Assembly (NCBI GenBank): GCA_009192285.1
Contig: CM018604.1
Span: 682,001 to 746,000, forward strand
Length of the DNA stretch: 64,000 nucleotides
Direction of reading: 5' to 3'
From: Morchella semilibera
Taxonomy: Eukaryota > Ascomycota > Pezizomycetes > Pezizales > Morchellaceae
Each line of letters starts with the position of its first letter. The first letter of the stretch is position 1. Of this stretch, positions 11,742 to 24,656 are shown piece by piece. The position numbers and the translations under genes are program-made. Below the pieces are notes generated by a model that did no database searches, had not been told where the DNA came from, and saw nothing but the letters and a program-made list of their open reading frames with translations.

Positions 11742-11856
11742 TGCAGCGATGGGGAAAATTATTGTAAAAACAGGGGTCTAAAAACAGGGTTTGAATAGCT
11801 CATTTGGCCAATAGGACTCCTCCCATACTTCTGCAATAATTCCACCACACGCTGCA
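11742..11856. mobile_element. MITE family A, copy 3
   Basis: The ends TGCAGCG and CGCTGCA are complementary, continuing as GGGGAAAATTATTG against CAATAATTCCACC. Interior motifs GGTCTAAAAACAGGGTTTG and GGCCAATAGGACTCC match copies 1 and 2. Length is 115 bp. Confidence 0.82.
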
Positions 11857-11892
11857 TGTCCTATGATCGAGTATGCATGCAGCACCTATATA

Positions 11893-12105
11893 TCTGATAG
11901 CTTGTCAGGCCGAATTCCAATACAAGGCACTTAAACCCTTTTAACATGATAAATCTAACGCCCAGAACGTCCAGGTGGTAGTTTTTGGCACGCGCACGCG
12001 TGACAGTTTGTATCATTATTTCAATTTATTGCGCTGTTTATATCACGATTACTAGAAAGGGTTTGAGTGCCTCATTGCAATTCGGCCTGACAAGCTAGCC
12101 ATCAG
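11893..12105. mobile_element. Foldback/MITE element C (about 50-bp arms)
   Basis: The left arm (11893-11942, TCTGATAGCTTGTCAGGCCG onward to AAACCCTTTT) pairs with the right arm (12052-12105) over roughly 50 bp with a few mismatches. About 110 bp of unrelated AT-rich sequence lies between. No coding capacity is visible and no second copy was found in this window. Confidence 0.78.
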
Positions 12106-12384
12106 ATAGCTAGAGCTATGAAATATACCCGAAGACGCAATACATGTATATGTGTTCAGTGTATATATGTTAGTATCTCCTAAGCCGAGGTACCTTTCTC
12201 ACGAGTGGTATATACCTGCATATCTAGGCCTCCAGTCCAGGCAAGCAGGGCTGTCAGAGTTGATCCGCTAATTCGGTTGGAAGAAACTCATGTCAAGACC
12301 GATCGCGATTGACCAGAGCGCGCCTCGGCTTTCGGAGAAGCACATGGGTAGGTGCGTACTCCCACAAGTGGCGATTTCCTGTAC

Positions 12385-12412
12385 TCTATGAAGTATCAAT
12401 CAATCAATCAAT
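12385..12412. repeat. ATCA tandem repeat
   Basis: Several consecutive ATCA units (TATCAATCAATCAATCAATC). It has no visible link to a gene. Confidence 0.8.
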
Positions 12413-13691
12413 CGAGTGGCGAGTTCCGAGGCTGGTATATTTCTCCAGTCAGGCTTAGAAAGAAAACGGGATGCAGATCAGGTCATTATGATATAGGATT
12501 TACCCCACACGCGTGTTACAAATGCTTTGATACTAGTGTTAATGCTCATCGCGAGAGTGGGTTGTATAAAACATGCCAATTAATCATTTCCACTAGTTAG
12601 ACTTAGATTAGGCCTGCAGGGGGTGGGGTAGAGCACACTGGTGCTTATTTAGCAGTGATAATCTAGTAGCTCTGACTTTACTACATCCCTACTTCGTTTG
12701 GTTATTTGCTTGGGGGATATCGGGAAGGGTGCTTCTTCGCGGGGAGGGCCAGAAAGTGTAGGTGACATAACGGAAGCAGAGATAATCCGTAGGAAAGATC
12801 ATAATCACTCCGTAAAAGTTATCCTTGCCCCTAGAAACTTCACTCTCTGCTTCTTTTTGTGATAAGCTAGCAGAGCTTTAGTTTACTACTTACAGGGACA
12901 AGTGAAAACAAGGGATCATCCTCAGGCCCTCGGTTCAGACTGCCCCCGGAACACTAATTGTGACCTCTAACCCCCTTCACAAAGAGGCGTCTGAAATAGA
13001 GAGGGTCCCATCTATAGTTTTAGTTCCAACGTAAGGAGAGCGCCGGAATAGGAATGTATCAAACACAAAAAAAGGGTCCTTCCCTGAACTCTTAACGTCG
13101 CAGTATCCCCCTCCGGAGTTTGTGTAGGAGGGGTTGAAGAGGTTGCAGACAAACTGTGACCTGGTTAGTTGAGAAGCTATGTGATAATTCTGGAGATAGA
13201 AAAAATGGAAGGAGTAAGGACCCTATATATCCTTCTGCGGATTCAACTGGGGAGGCGGGGAATACTTTTCCATAGGGCAATGGGAACTAAGGCTGGGCTA
13301 AACCCCAAGAAAAAAACTGAGCTCGATGTAGAAACAGCCTTGAAGATCATATTTCTCCCGGTATCTACATAAATCACTTAATAAGCATGAATAGTAGCCC
13401 ATTGCTTTAGAGTCATGAAATATCACCCGCGGCCGGAATCATATGTTATCACTCGGTCGCTCGGCTGGGGAGTTATTTATTTATTTATTTGTACTTCGTA
13501 CATGCATTCGGCTGGGGAGTTATAATTTACTGATAGATACTTAGCCAAAAAGAGCCCGAGGAGAACAGTCGGGGCCTAGCCTCTAATGTAAATAGGACCA
13601 ATATATGGGGGCAACCATGGAGATATTAAGAAAAATGGGAAATAGACCTACATGCACACAAGCCTAGCCTCGATCCCCTCATATTACTAGA

Positions 13692-13945
13692 AAAGGATTC
13701 CCTCGGCTACCCGTAGAGCCGAAGAAAAGTTGAGGGATGCACGAGCCAAAAAGGTAGAGTTGGAAGAAAATCAATTAACGGACTGATCTAAACCACAAGT
13801 CGGGGGAAGCCCAAGGGTCTCACATGAAGTCCTAAACCCAATCCTAAAGGTTGTTAAGGGAAGCTCCTCGCTATGGAGCTGGCAGGCGCTTCAGGATTTG
13901 CAGAATATAGTTAGTTGGATACTCCCCCGGTGTGAAAATCATATC
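13692..13945 (+). pseudogene. Broken coding-like remnant of unknown family
   Basis: One frame gives protein-like composition over about 85 codons: RRAEEKLRDARAKKVELEEN in the first half and SSSLWSWQALQDLQNIVSW in the second. The first half has a charged coiled-coil look. It is not open throughout, has no start or clear splice partners and no family I recognise. It could be the relic of a host gene or of a transposable element; I cannot tell which. Confidence 0.3.
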
Positions 13946-14294
13946 TTTGGGGTATGATTTTTGGCGGCAAGACCCGATTGCTGGACTGATAACTCTTTGC
14001 GAAGGAGTACTAAACAAACCCACTGTTAGATGTAACTTTGAGAATTTTCTGTCGTGCCGGTCACTTGTTGCCCTCACCTTTCCCTTTCCCCCTTTCTCTG
14101 GAGGAATGATCCACGATTGGTGAGTACATGTAGTTATATATATAAGTCCACATAATATCTCGGGGGACCGAGTTATCGGCAACGTTGCCCAAAAGCTTTG
14201 TCAGATGAGATACATCCAATGAATGTTGAAGGACAGTCTCTGCTCCAATCCGCACACCCGGTATTCTCCGGCTTATCACCTAGTTCGTTGGTAA

Positions 14295-14420
14295 AATGCT
14301 GACCCTCCCAGAAGAAGCAAATTTTATGTGGCTTTACTAACAGATTCTGCTATCCCCTTTAACAAATAATAGATCATCTCCTATACAAATTTAATCCCTC
14401 TATTATAAGGGGTCAGCATT
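14295..14420. repeat. Small element with 11-bp terminal inverted repeats
   Basis: AATGCTGACCC at 14295 is matched by GGGGTCAGCATT at 14409-14420. The span is 126 bp. The short arms make this less secure than the others. Confidence 0.5.
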
Positions 14421-15131
14421 GGCGGGCACTAAGGGGACGTGTCTAAAATTATAGGCAAAACTCCCAGTGTCCACCATAAAGAGCGATGCTACTCCAGTTG
14501 CTCCGCCCCGATGCGCTGCCCTAGTACGGGGTATTATATTGACGATTCGAGTGACTATTTGTGACTCAAATACCCCTCATATTAACCTTGTCAAAGTCCA
14601 TCCACTATTCCACATGATAGATAGTACTCTTAACACGAGTCTTACTAGCTACCCGACCGGTGTTCCCCTCATTCGGGCACATCCAAAATGCACTGTAGCC
14701 AGTTGCATTATGTTCGTTGCAGGATCCATTTGCCACGCGACATATAAACCTGATGTACCCCGTTCATTAGCCTCTCATGCTATGATCATCCTACGAGTAG
14801 GTTTCTGTGGTACAATGGGCCGGGAGTGGTCCTATCGGTCTTTGGCCCTTCTAATATAAGCCTGATTGCACCTTGAATCCTATGTATTACATGTTGCCGC
14901 AAAAGGAAAGTGGGAGTACCGACCCCCAAACCAGCTGCCGGTGCGCACCTCTCTTTGTATGACATTTGGGGCATAGATACCATCACTACCAGGAGTCCAT
15001 ATAATATTCTCCAGACTAATCATTGGTTGGAGTTGCGTTACAATAGAGGTTTTGATTGTCACGTAAATGTTGATTCGCTTATGACACCCACCGGAGGAAG
15101 TACGTAACAAGGCTGAGAGATAATGTGTAAT

Positions 15132-15434
15132 ATTAGAGGGATTCTGCAACGCCCGGTATCGACTGTGCGGGATCTTTTTTAGGTTGTTGCCATGAGTATC
15201 TGTGACTGGATCACAACCAGATGCCGGAAATCAATGGCGGAAGCTAAAAGTTCTGTTAGGATAGCGGAGAGGTGCCGGAAGATTTTTAAGGGCTCTAATG
15301 ACAACAGCTGACTTGGCACAACAGCGATCCCTAAACAGCAGAAAATCATTTGGCAACTGCCCGCTTGTTGCACTTCAGGGAACTTCATTACCTGAGTCAC
15401 CGATAGCTAACGGAAGTTGCAGAATCCCTCTATT
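15132..15434. repeat. Foldback element of about 300 bp
   Basis: AATATTAGAGGGATTCTGCAAC (to 15150) is complementary to GTTGCAGAATCCCTCTATT at 15416-15434 over about 19 bp. The interior has no long open frame. Confidence 0.6.
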
Positions 15435-16501
15435 GTTTTTCCAAAATTTGCTCCGGCTGTGATTTGCACCAGAGCAACCATCATGTGGCATATACGTGCT
15501 AAAGAGTTACTCGGCGCTGTAGGTAATAAGTAATCAATCATGACCGTCTGATCCCTTCATGTAAAGGCTCGGATGAGTATATAAAGGGTCAGAAAGAACC
15601 CACCCTCATGAGCGGAGGTGGCAATGAGCTGCCTCCTCAGACGATATCAGAGATGTGCCCCGACACAACACATCTCCCTCGAACGGTATTATAGTTAGCT
15701 AACCAGACCTCCGTATGGATCATTCCTTTCAAAAGCATCTATATGAGAGAGCACAGATAGACCTTGTTTTCTCCCAGAAACCATATGTACCTGATTTTTG
15801 ATAGACGATCCCATTTATTCCAGCCAATAGGAGAGGAGGATCCTGGCGATATCCGAATCTACACATGTAGTCGTCATAACTCAACTGTGTTATCAAACTG
15901 TCCAATATCTACTACACGATGGCCATAAACAATACTACATAATATATATGTTTGTCAGTGTTCGATAATCAGGGCTCGACTCACAACCAGATGATAGATT
16001 GTACCTAATAGCACAAAACTCTCCAGTGACATGTCTGTAATAGCTCCAGATCTATCACAGTGGACGACTGCAGCTTTGTGTATCATTGAGGGGTGAAACG
16101 GTGAAGGTTTTGCAATTTGCATCTGCTTTATCAGTTGCCAAGCTGCACATACACGTATATAGTATTTCCACAGTCCGCGATTCGGTCTTCAACTTTCTCC
16201 ACCTTCACCTCCACCCCCAAAAAAATGACGCGGGGAAACCTGCAGGTTACACTTTTCCCGTTCTGCCAATCGTATCTATGTGCATGTATGCATGGTATGC
16301 ATGTAAGCTATGGCAGCTGTCAGGGCGCTGCAGGGCCATCGTCCCCCCGTTGCCTGGCAACAGATGCGAAACGGTTAGTTACGTGTAAACACATGCACGA
16401 CCTGCAGGGACTTATAATAATATGATTAACAGCTACGGCGCAGTAACATTCCCCCCCTCATCAACATTATCTGACACCTTGTATAGGTATGTAAATATAT
16501 T

Positions 16502-16546
16502 GGACTCTCACATTCTCCTCCCTTCCCCTCTCCTTCTCCTCCCTTC
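16502..16546 (+). promoter_or_regulatory. CT-rich leader/promoter tract
   Basis: A run of C and T (CTCCTCCCTTCCCCTCTCCT) lies about 160-200 bp upstream of the ATG at 16701. Pyrimidine-rich stretches just upstream of the transcription start are common in filamentous ascomycete genes, so this is read as core promoter or leader of the next gene. Confidence 0.4.
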
Positions 16547-16700
16547 TAATGATCGATTCCCCCCGTGTCGTGACAATTTGTCCGCCTGTACTACGTACGT
16601 TCTTGACCTGTGGTCGATCTAACTGAGCTTTGGAGAGCAAAAAAAACGCAGTGGATAGAATTCTGGAAGCAAGGGAAGGAATATTCGAAACGATCACGAA

Positions 16701-18329
16701 ATGCATATCCGCAGGAGGCTCCCTGCAGCGCCCAGTTTGCGCGCCGCTCTCTCGGCGGTGGTGTTCATCGGCCTGCTCCCATACATTGCAAACGCCATCC
16801 CTCTCGGACTATTGCCCCGCCAAACAACGTCGGAAACTACACCAACTACATCTCCCGGCAACATTGTGTTCACATCAGCTGGAATGTGTGTGAGGCCGGC
16901 GCCGTGGACCCAGATTCTCTCCTTTTTCGTCACAAACTACATTGCGCGTATCGCAACCTTCAAGAAGACGTCTGGCTACGAGGGATCGCGCGACTACTTT
17001 CGCACTATTGTGTCGCTGTTCGTCCCGTTCTTTGGTATCAGCGAAGCTGCCAGCACGATCGCTCGAGGAAGTCGTTTTTTGGGGAAGGATGAAATCGGCC
17101 AAGCTCTACACGCTGGAACTCTCTGCATAGTGCAACGGAAACAATCCTGGAAGCCAAAAAATGGCGATGTGATCCGCGGCTGTACTTTTGAGGAGCCAAC
17201 GAAAAAATCAAAAAAAAGAAATAGATCCTCTGGCTCCCACCATAGGGAGGAGGCGGTTCTATGTATAGATTCCCCTAAAATGACGCCAATAGCGGACCCC
17301 AAGAAGTGGAAAATCCAAGGCCAATACTCCCTCCCTAGTGGGTATGGCTTTGCAAAGTTACCCCCAGGGACATCTCTCGGAGCCATTAACCCCGCTACCG
17401 ATCGTAGCACAATCGTTATTGCTTCTTCCTATGGGACTGCAAAATCATTCCTTGGTGCCCTCCAGATCCTCTTCTCCATATATACCCTATACAGCGCATA
17501 TGGCGCCCAAGTCACAAGTTACGGCTATGCCGCATTCGGATTTTCAGTCATCCCTTATACGATCATGTCATTCCTCAACGCGATCGCCAACATAATCGAG
17601 GCGGACTACGACACCCTCTTCATGATAGAAAGTGAGATAATGGTCGAAGCCTTTGAGCGCACCAACGAGGAGTTTGTGGGTGCAGTAGGCGCACTGATCC
17701 CGGATATCAATCGGCAGGAGTACACCGACGTTAAGTTCAAGCGTCTTAAGGAACGAGGGATGTACGCGTACGAACTCGACGCCAATGATGAAGAAACAGG
17801 CAGGAGGTGGAAAGTAATCGAGGTAGAACCCCCCGGCACCGAATTCGCACTCGCGGCACAGAGGCTCGATCAGCACCTAGCGAATCCGCAGCTACCCCTT
17901 CCAATGGTAGAGCAGAAAGAACCTGTGTCAACCAGTCATTGCACAAAAATCATCATTCCTAGTGCGGGCCAGTATCAGCGCAGGAAGAAGGAGGTCAAGA
18001 AGTCGGACCGCTTCTACTCCCAATCGGTAAACATAATCATCATCAGCGCACTCATCTTGCCGTATATTCTTGTTGGCGCACTATCGAGGTTCAGGCCAGA
18101 GGGAAGTACGATGAGGCAAAGGACCTTTATGATGGGATGGCTGGTGTCCGGACAGGTCATCGGCATTCTTGATGTAGCAGAGACGAAGGGTGGGAGAAAG
18201 AAGTGGTGGAGATTGATGGAGATAACGATCACGACCGTAGTGGTTATCATGGGGTTTGCCTTCTCGATCGGCGGTTTTGTGGAGGCGGGGAGAATGATGA
18301 GGAGCTTTGGATACTGCATAAGGTTGTAG
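16701..18329 (+). CDS. Multi-pass membrane protein of unknown function
   Basis: A single uninterrupted frame encodes 542 aa. The N-terminus (residues 13-33) is a hydrophobic segment ending ANAIPLG and could be a signal peptide. Further hydrophobic stretches lie at about 71-85, 106-125, 250-300 (two to three segments), 447-462 and at the C-terminus near 515-533. A KR-rich loop (TKKSKKRNR, near 170) and a mostly hydrophilic region (300-440) separate the membrane parts. This resembles an uncharacterised membrane family of Pezizomycotina with CVRPAPW near the N-terminus; no function is known to me. It is intronless, unlike its neighbours. The ATG at 16701 is preferred because the hydrophobic segment follows directly. 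Confidence 0.75.
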   Translation: MHIRRRLPAAPSLRAALSAVVFIGLLPYIANAIPLGLLPRQTTSETTPTTSPGNIVFTSAGMCVRPAPWTQILSFFVTNYIARIATFKKTSGYEGSRDYFRTIVSLFVPFFGISEAASTIARGSRFLGKDEIGQALHAGTLCIVQRKQSWKPKNGDVIRGCTFEEPTKKSKKRNRSSGSHHREEAVLCIDSPKMTPIADPKKWKIQGQYSLPSGYGFAKLPPGTSLGAINPATDRSTIVIASSYGTAKSFLGALQILFSIYTLYSAYGAQVTSYGYAAFGFSVIPYTIMSFLNAIANIIEADYDTLFMIESEIMVEAFERTNEEFVGAVGALIPDINRQEYTDVKFKRLKERGMYAYELDANDEETGRRWKVIEVEPPGTEFALAAQRLDQHLANPQLPLPMVEQKEPVSTSHCTKIIIPSAGQYQRRKKEVKKSDRFYSQSVNIIIISALILPYILVGALSRFRPEGSTMRQRTFMMGWLVSGQVIGILDVAETKGGRKKWWRLMEITITTVVVIMGFAFSIGGFVEAGRMMRSFGYCIRL

Positions 18330-19681
18330 AATAAGATATATGATATGGTGAGATGATATTATGTTTTTACGAAGTTTTTTTCATTTTTTTTTTCCCTTCC
18401 CTCCTCGTTTTTTCCTTGTATTTTTATTGTAGGGGACCTAGGGATGGTTTATTTTTGTGTATACACGTACATGTACACATATAATTATGATGAGCATGAG
18501 ATTGAGTTGTATTATATCTAATAGTGTCCAGTTCTGCAAATGTGAGGGACTTTTGATTAAACCCTTTCAATAGAACCTTCTAAAGTGGGCAACGGCACCT
18601 GCAGTGGCAATAGTTTCTCGCTGCCCTCCACACAAATCCAGAGGTCTTCTTGGTAGGTCCATACTTTAGCAAATTATAGTTGAGCTCCTCGACCACTATC
18701 TCTTCCCTCCATTCCATGCCTATAACCAGGCCCCACCATATATATATATATATACTCCCCATTGGCACCGGGCCCCCCTCCGCAAGTCCCAACGACGTAG
18801 GCATCCGCCCAACCTACTCTACGCACCGGAGCGCCCTCCGCCCTCCCCCATATATGGCCACTTGTATAGAGTGCAATATGTAGATACCCTTCGGCACCCC
18901 ATGTATGTAGTTCTCTCTCGACAGTGGCGGCTATGCCGGGAATGGTGTCTGGAACTCTTTGGGATTGGCCAGAGTCTCAACATGTTGCATACCGGGTTGC
19001 CGGAACCGTCTTCCGCAGCGCAGCGCAGGTATGTAGCTAGCAAACGTAAGGGGGTGTGGTGGGGGAGGGGGCCTATTAAGCACCTACTACTCTATGGATC
19101 TCGACATGCGGCATTTACCGTAGGAGCACTACTCTAACTAGTGCTTATCAGTTTTCCCCTCCTCCTCCTCCTCCTCTGGATATCTTCTTGCGCCTTGCTG
19201 TAGGCCCCCGACATTTGCAATTGCTGTAGAGCAGGTACATGTGGTGGGTGGGTGTCTCTGATTGGCCGGTATGAGCCCTAACCCACTGTCTCCGTGATTC
19301 GTTGTCTATTGGGTGGCGTCCTCACGAGCCTTGGCGGCGGGAGAGTATCGATATGTGGTTTGGAGATTTTGGCTAGAAGAGGGGGTGTGTTTGCCATATG
19401 GCTTGTGTCTACATGGACATATGTACTTCTCCAACACCCAAGCTTGAGGATGAAGTCGCGGGGTATATAACACAGCCTGGGGGGGCTTGAGACTAAATTA
19501 ACGGTCGTAGATTTTGTATCGAACAGTGTAATTTATCCAAATCCCCCCAACGAAAAACCTTGGCACAGCCCATCCGTCCGAGTGATAATCCATGAATGGA
19601 TCTCACTTTCGACATCCCAAATTAACTGCAATTATTTTTAAATTCGGCAAAGTATCTATCTACATTACGCACCGTCTCCCA
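18330..19681. other. Intergenic region
   Basis: The 3' flank of the membrane protein gene is T-rich (18360-18420). Low-complexity TA repeats lie at 18737-18757 and CTC repeats at 19155-19177. No gene is visible. Confidence 0.6.
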
Positions 19682-21776
<2,095 letters not shown>

Positions 21777-22718
21777 CGTGAAGAGTGCGCAATTGGGAGA
21801 GAGGATGTACTGGCAGCACAGAAGGCCCTAGATCTGGTCTGAAGAGCTACCTACAGGAGCCAGTAATAAACACCAATGTGGGATTCGGCCTTTTTATCTT
21901 TGAGACTGACCGCCGTTGAGAGCCCTCCCCCCGACGGGATACATACTACACCGTCACATTAATAAATGGCAGCAGTGTAGATAGAGACTCGCAAGTATGT
22001 ACATACATACATACATGTAGGTACGGGACAATCGGTACCGAAGACCATCATGATCCCGGCTATGATGATTTATCCGATTGTTAGATTTTGCGGGGTACAC
22101 AGAGAGTTATAGCACCCCGGAATTCTGTGGGGGGAAGACCGTGCATGTGGGGAAACTGGGGGAATCCCTCGCTCATCTTGGACATGTATATACCCCGGAA
22201 TCTGCGCAGTGAGTTTATCAGTAGAAGAGTTAAGGTGGTGCATGGGGACCAATAACAACAACAACTTGGAACATGACCCACTTTACTTTACTTTGCTTTG
22301 CTTGATTAGAATAAAGTAAAGTACATCTCGATGCTAATTAGAATAACCAGGTTAAGAGGCTAATTCCGGTAATTCAACCTCACGAGTACGTAGCTACATA
22401 GAGTACTACTCTATTACTATATTATAACGGGGGAATATAGATCCGTGCTCTCTTCTTTATGCTGATATTCACTATGCCCTGTCATTGCTCGCTTGGCTAA
22501 CTACACGATATGTACCTCCATATGGAGCAGGTCTGAATAGTGATTTGTTGTATTAATCTACTATTTACATGTTCTAGAGTTGTTAGTGGGTTAGGGTTTC
22601 CAGCCAACCAACTGCATGCCTACTGTGGCTAAATCCCCAAGAAGAAACGTACCCCGGTTTCCAGCACCAGTGATAAGGTTTTTTTTTTTACAGATCGGAC
22701 AACAAGCCGGGGACACAC
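21777..22718. other. Intergenic region between carboxylesterase and LPMO
   Basis: About 940 bp separates the carboxylesterase start from the LPMO stop. It has a CATA tandem repeat ending in TACATGTA (21998-22019) and a short AAAGTAAAG-type repeat near 22275-22322. No gene is visible. Confidence 0.6.
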
Positions 22719-23562
22719 TTAGCAATTATTTCCCTTGGGAAGCACCAGTGGGTACCTCCCATCCCCATACTCCACCACTCTACCAGGGTCTGGAAACATG
22801 GTATCAATATATCTATCCACGCCATCAACAGTGCCCCAGGTGGGACTATCGCATCCCTTGCCAATGTTTGCAACCATCATGTCTGGCAGGTGGGAGATTC
22901 CGCTGCCACCGTTCTTGATGTTCACGCTGGCGCAGTTCTGGAACATCTCGTGGTCGCGATTGAACCAAGACCTTTACGCAGAAGCCGATGTTAGATCTGG
23001 CCCAGAGACCATTGTAATGAATGCCATGACATACCAGGAGAGAATAACGACACCACCAGGCGCCTCCTTAGGGATCGTAAAGTTGAACCTTTGCTCATAG
23101 TCCATGCTGCGCTTTGGGCAAGACCCAATGAAGCTCTTGATAACCTTGAACGTCTCCCCACGGTCGTACGAGAGCGAGATCTGGCAGCTGCCGCCGCCAT
23201 GTGGCCCGCCCTCCTTACTCGCTGCCGGGCTCTGTGCCTCGAGTCTATCAAAAACCATATCAGAAACCCGCACGCCAATAGCCGGGGCATTGAGTATTTT
23301 ACATGAAGTAGCCGGTCTCGCCGGCATTGTAAGTTGCGACCTCAGCGCCCTCCCGGGTATCCATAAGCCCCGCATACCCACGGCACGGGAAGTCAGAGCC
23401 GTCGGTCTTGAGAGGGTCGTTGTAGCCCTCGTCGATAGGTTTCGATGTATTCCGGTGCGGATTCAGTTCGTAGTTGAGGGGTGGGGGGAATTTCATGCCC
23501 ATGTGTGCGGAGATTGTGGGCACACGTGCCAGGAGTAGTATTATGGCGGTGTTGATTATCAT
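22719..23562 (-). CDS. AA11-like lytic polysaccharide monooxygenase
   Basis: Three exons (23303-23562, 23035-23244, 22719-22971) give 723 nt and 240 aa. The signal peptide ends ISA, which places His20 at the mature N-terminus (HMGMKFPPPLNYELN), as required for the copper histidine brace. The second brace histidine is His102 in PHGGGSCQISLSYD. The order HMxM..PPP, FPCRGY, HGGGSCQ, SWFN and NCASV fits family AA11, fungal copper enzymes acting oxidatively on chitin. Cleavage of chitin is therefore the likely role, inferred from family. No separate carbohydrate-binding module or C-terminal extension is present. Introns of 58 and 63 bp have good GT-AG borders. It lies between two other genes for secreted enzymes on the same strand. 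Confidence 0.9.
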
Positions 23563-24656
23563 GGTTAATCCAAGGTTTTGACGTGTAGTGGTAAGATGGC
23601 CGGAATGTATGCTATGCAGGCTGGGGAGGTAGGTGGGTCTTGAAGGGGTGCGGATGCTCCAAATCGTTTGTACAGACTGTGGTAATTGGTGGTTGACGAT
23701 ACCAATTCCATCTTGAAAGCCGGATTATTTAGCTTTTAAACATAAATCTAATTATCCAAACCAGTCTTTTTGCGCTTAGATGTTGATGCTCAACCGGAGG
23801 ACCCAAAGAAACATATATATATATATGTATGCGGTGCATGAGCCGGGCGTTTGAGGTTTCAGAGTCCCCATCTCGACTGATCTACACCCGCTCACTGGGT
23901 AGCGGCGCTTCCTGGCCGACGGGGGCCAGGGATCCTAAACCAATAGCTGAGCTCGCCTTGACGACGCCGACCCGCTATAAGGCAGGATCCCTCTCCACCA
24001 TGTAAGTATAGTTAATCACAATCGATCACTGGCTGATCTTGTTTAAATCCTCGGAAAGCGGGAACTGCCATCAGGTGCCAGGAAGTAGAGCCAGCCTGAT
24101 TAAAGAAGCTCACATAGTCGGCGGGTATTCAATATGCTGATGGATCCATGGAGGAGTGAGAAGGAATGTGCTGTCAATGTTTAATGGACGAAAACGCTTA
24201 TTCACATAACTTGTCTAAAGGGTTACCAGGCCAAGTACTGGTGCATTCCAAGTAATATCTATTCAGAGATAATCTGAACACTATTTAGAGAGACAGAGAA
24301 TTGTTTTGTATGGCCTAATGAAAGAAGTGCGCTTCTGCACAGCGACAAAACAGTAAACATGTATCGCATAGTTAATATAGCTACATGTACATACTATATG
24401 AATCACGTTGTACATGTGCTTGTGTACAAAAACAACGATTAGCAAAGAGGACAAGACAATTAAAAGGGAACACACGGGTGGAATTAAACAAAGCTTGTCA
24501 TAGTACCAAGCTTTTTACCCTAGACATATTGGCCAATTGCAATCCTCCCGGAGCAACCAACCATTCACGAGATATTCAGTCCAACTTGAACAAAAGAAAT
24601 CAATTAATTAAAAGAATGTAAAAGTAACATAAAATCCAAAAACCAACCAGAAACAT
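23563..24656. other. Intergenic region between LPMO and tyrosinase genes
   Basis: The region is about 1.1 kb. It includes a TA repeat near 23815-23828 and a TACATGTA octamer at 24382. No coding signal or RNA gene is seen. Confidence 0.6.

Larger units (their letters stand above)
10108..16700. other. Gene-poor tract with several foldback elements
   Basis: I could not assemble a convincing gene between the Fic-like gene and the membrane protein gene at 16.7 kb. The longest open frames (11122-11583 and 14467-14859) show no motif, and the first overlaps two foldbacks. A broken coding-like stretch is noted at 13692-13945. Bases 16498-16545 are very CT-rich and probably belong to the promoter or leader of the next gene. 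Confidence 0.55.

Noticed and set aside
14467-14859. Open frame of 130 codons on the plus strand
   Set aside because: It has a non-ATG start, no recognisable family or domain and no matching exons around it.
1-16700. LTR retrotransposon or large DNA transposon in the left region
   Set aside because: No long terminal repeats, transposase, integrase or reverse transcriptase motifs could be seen; only small non-coding elements are supported.
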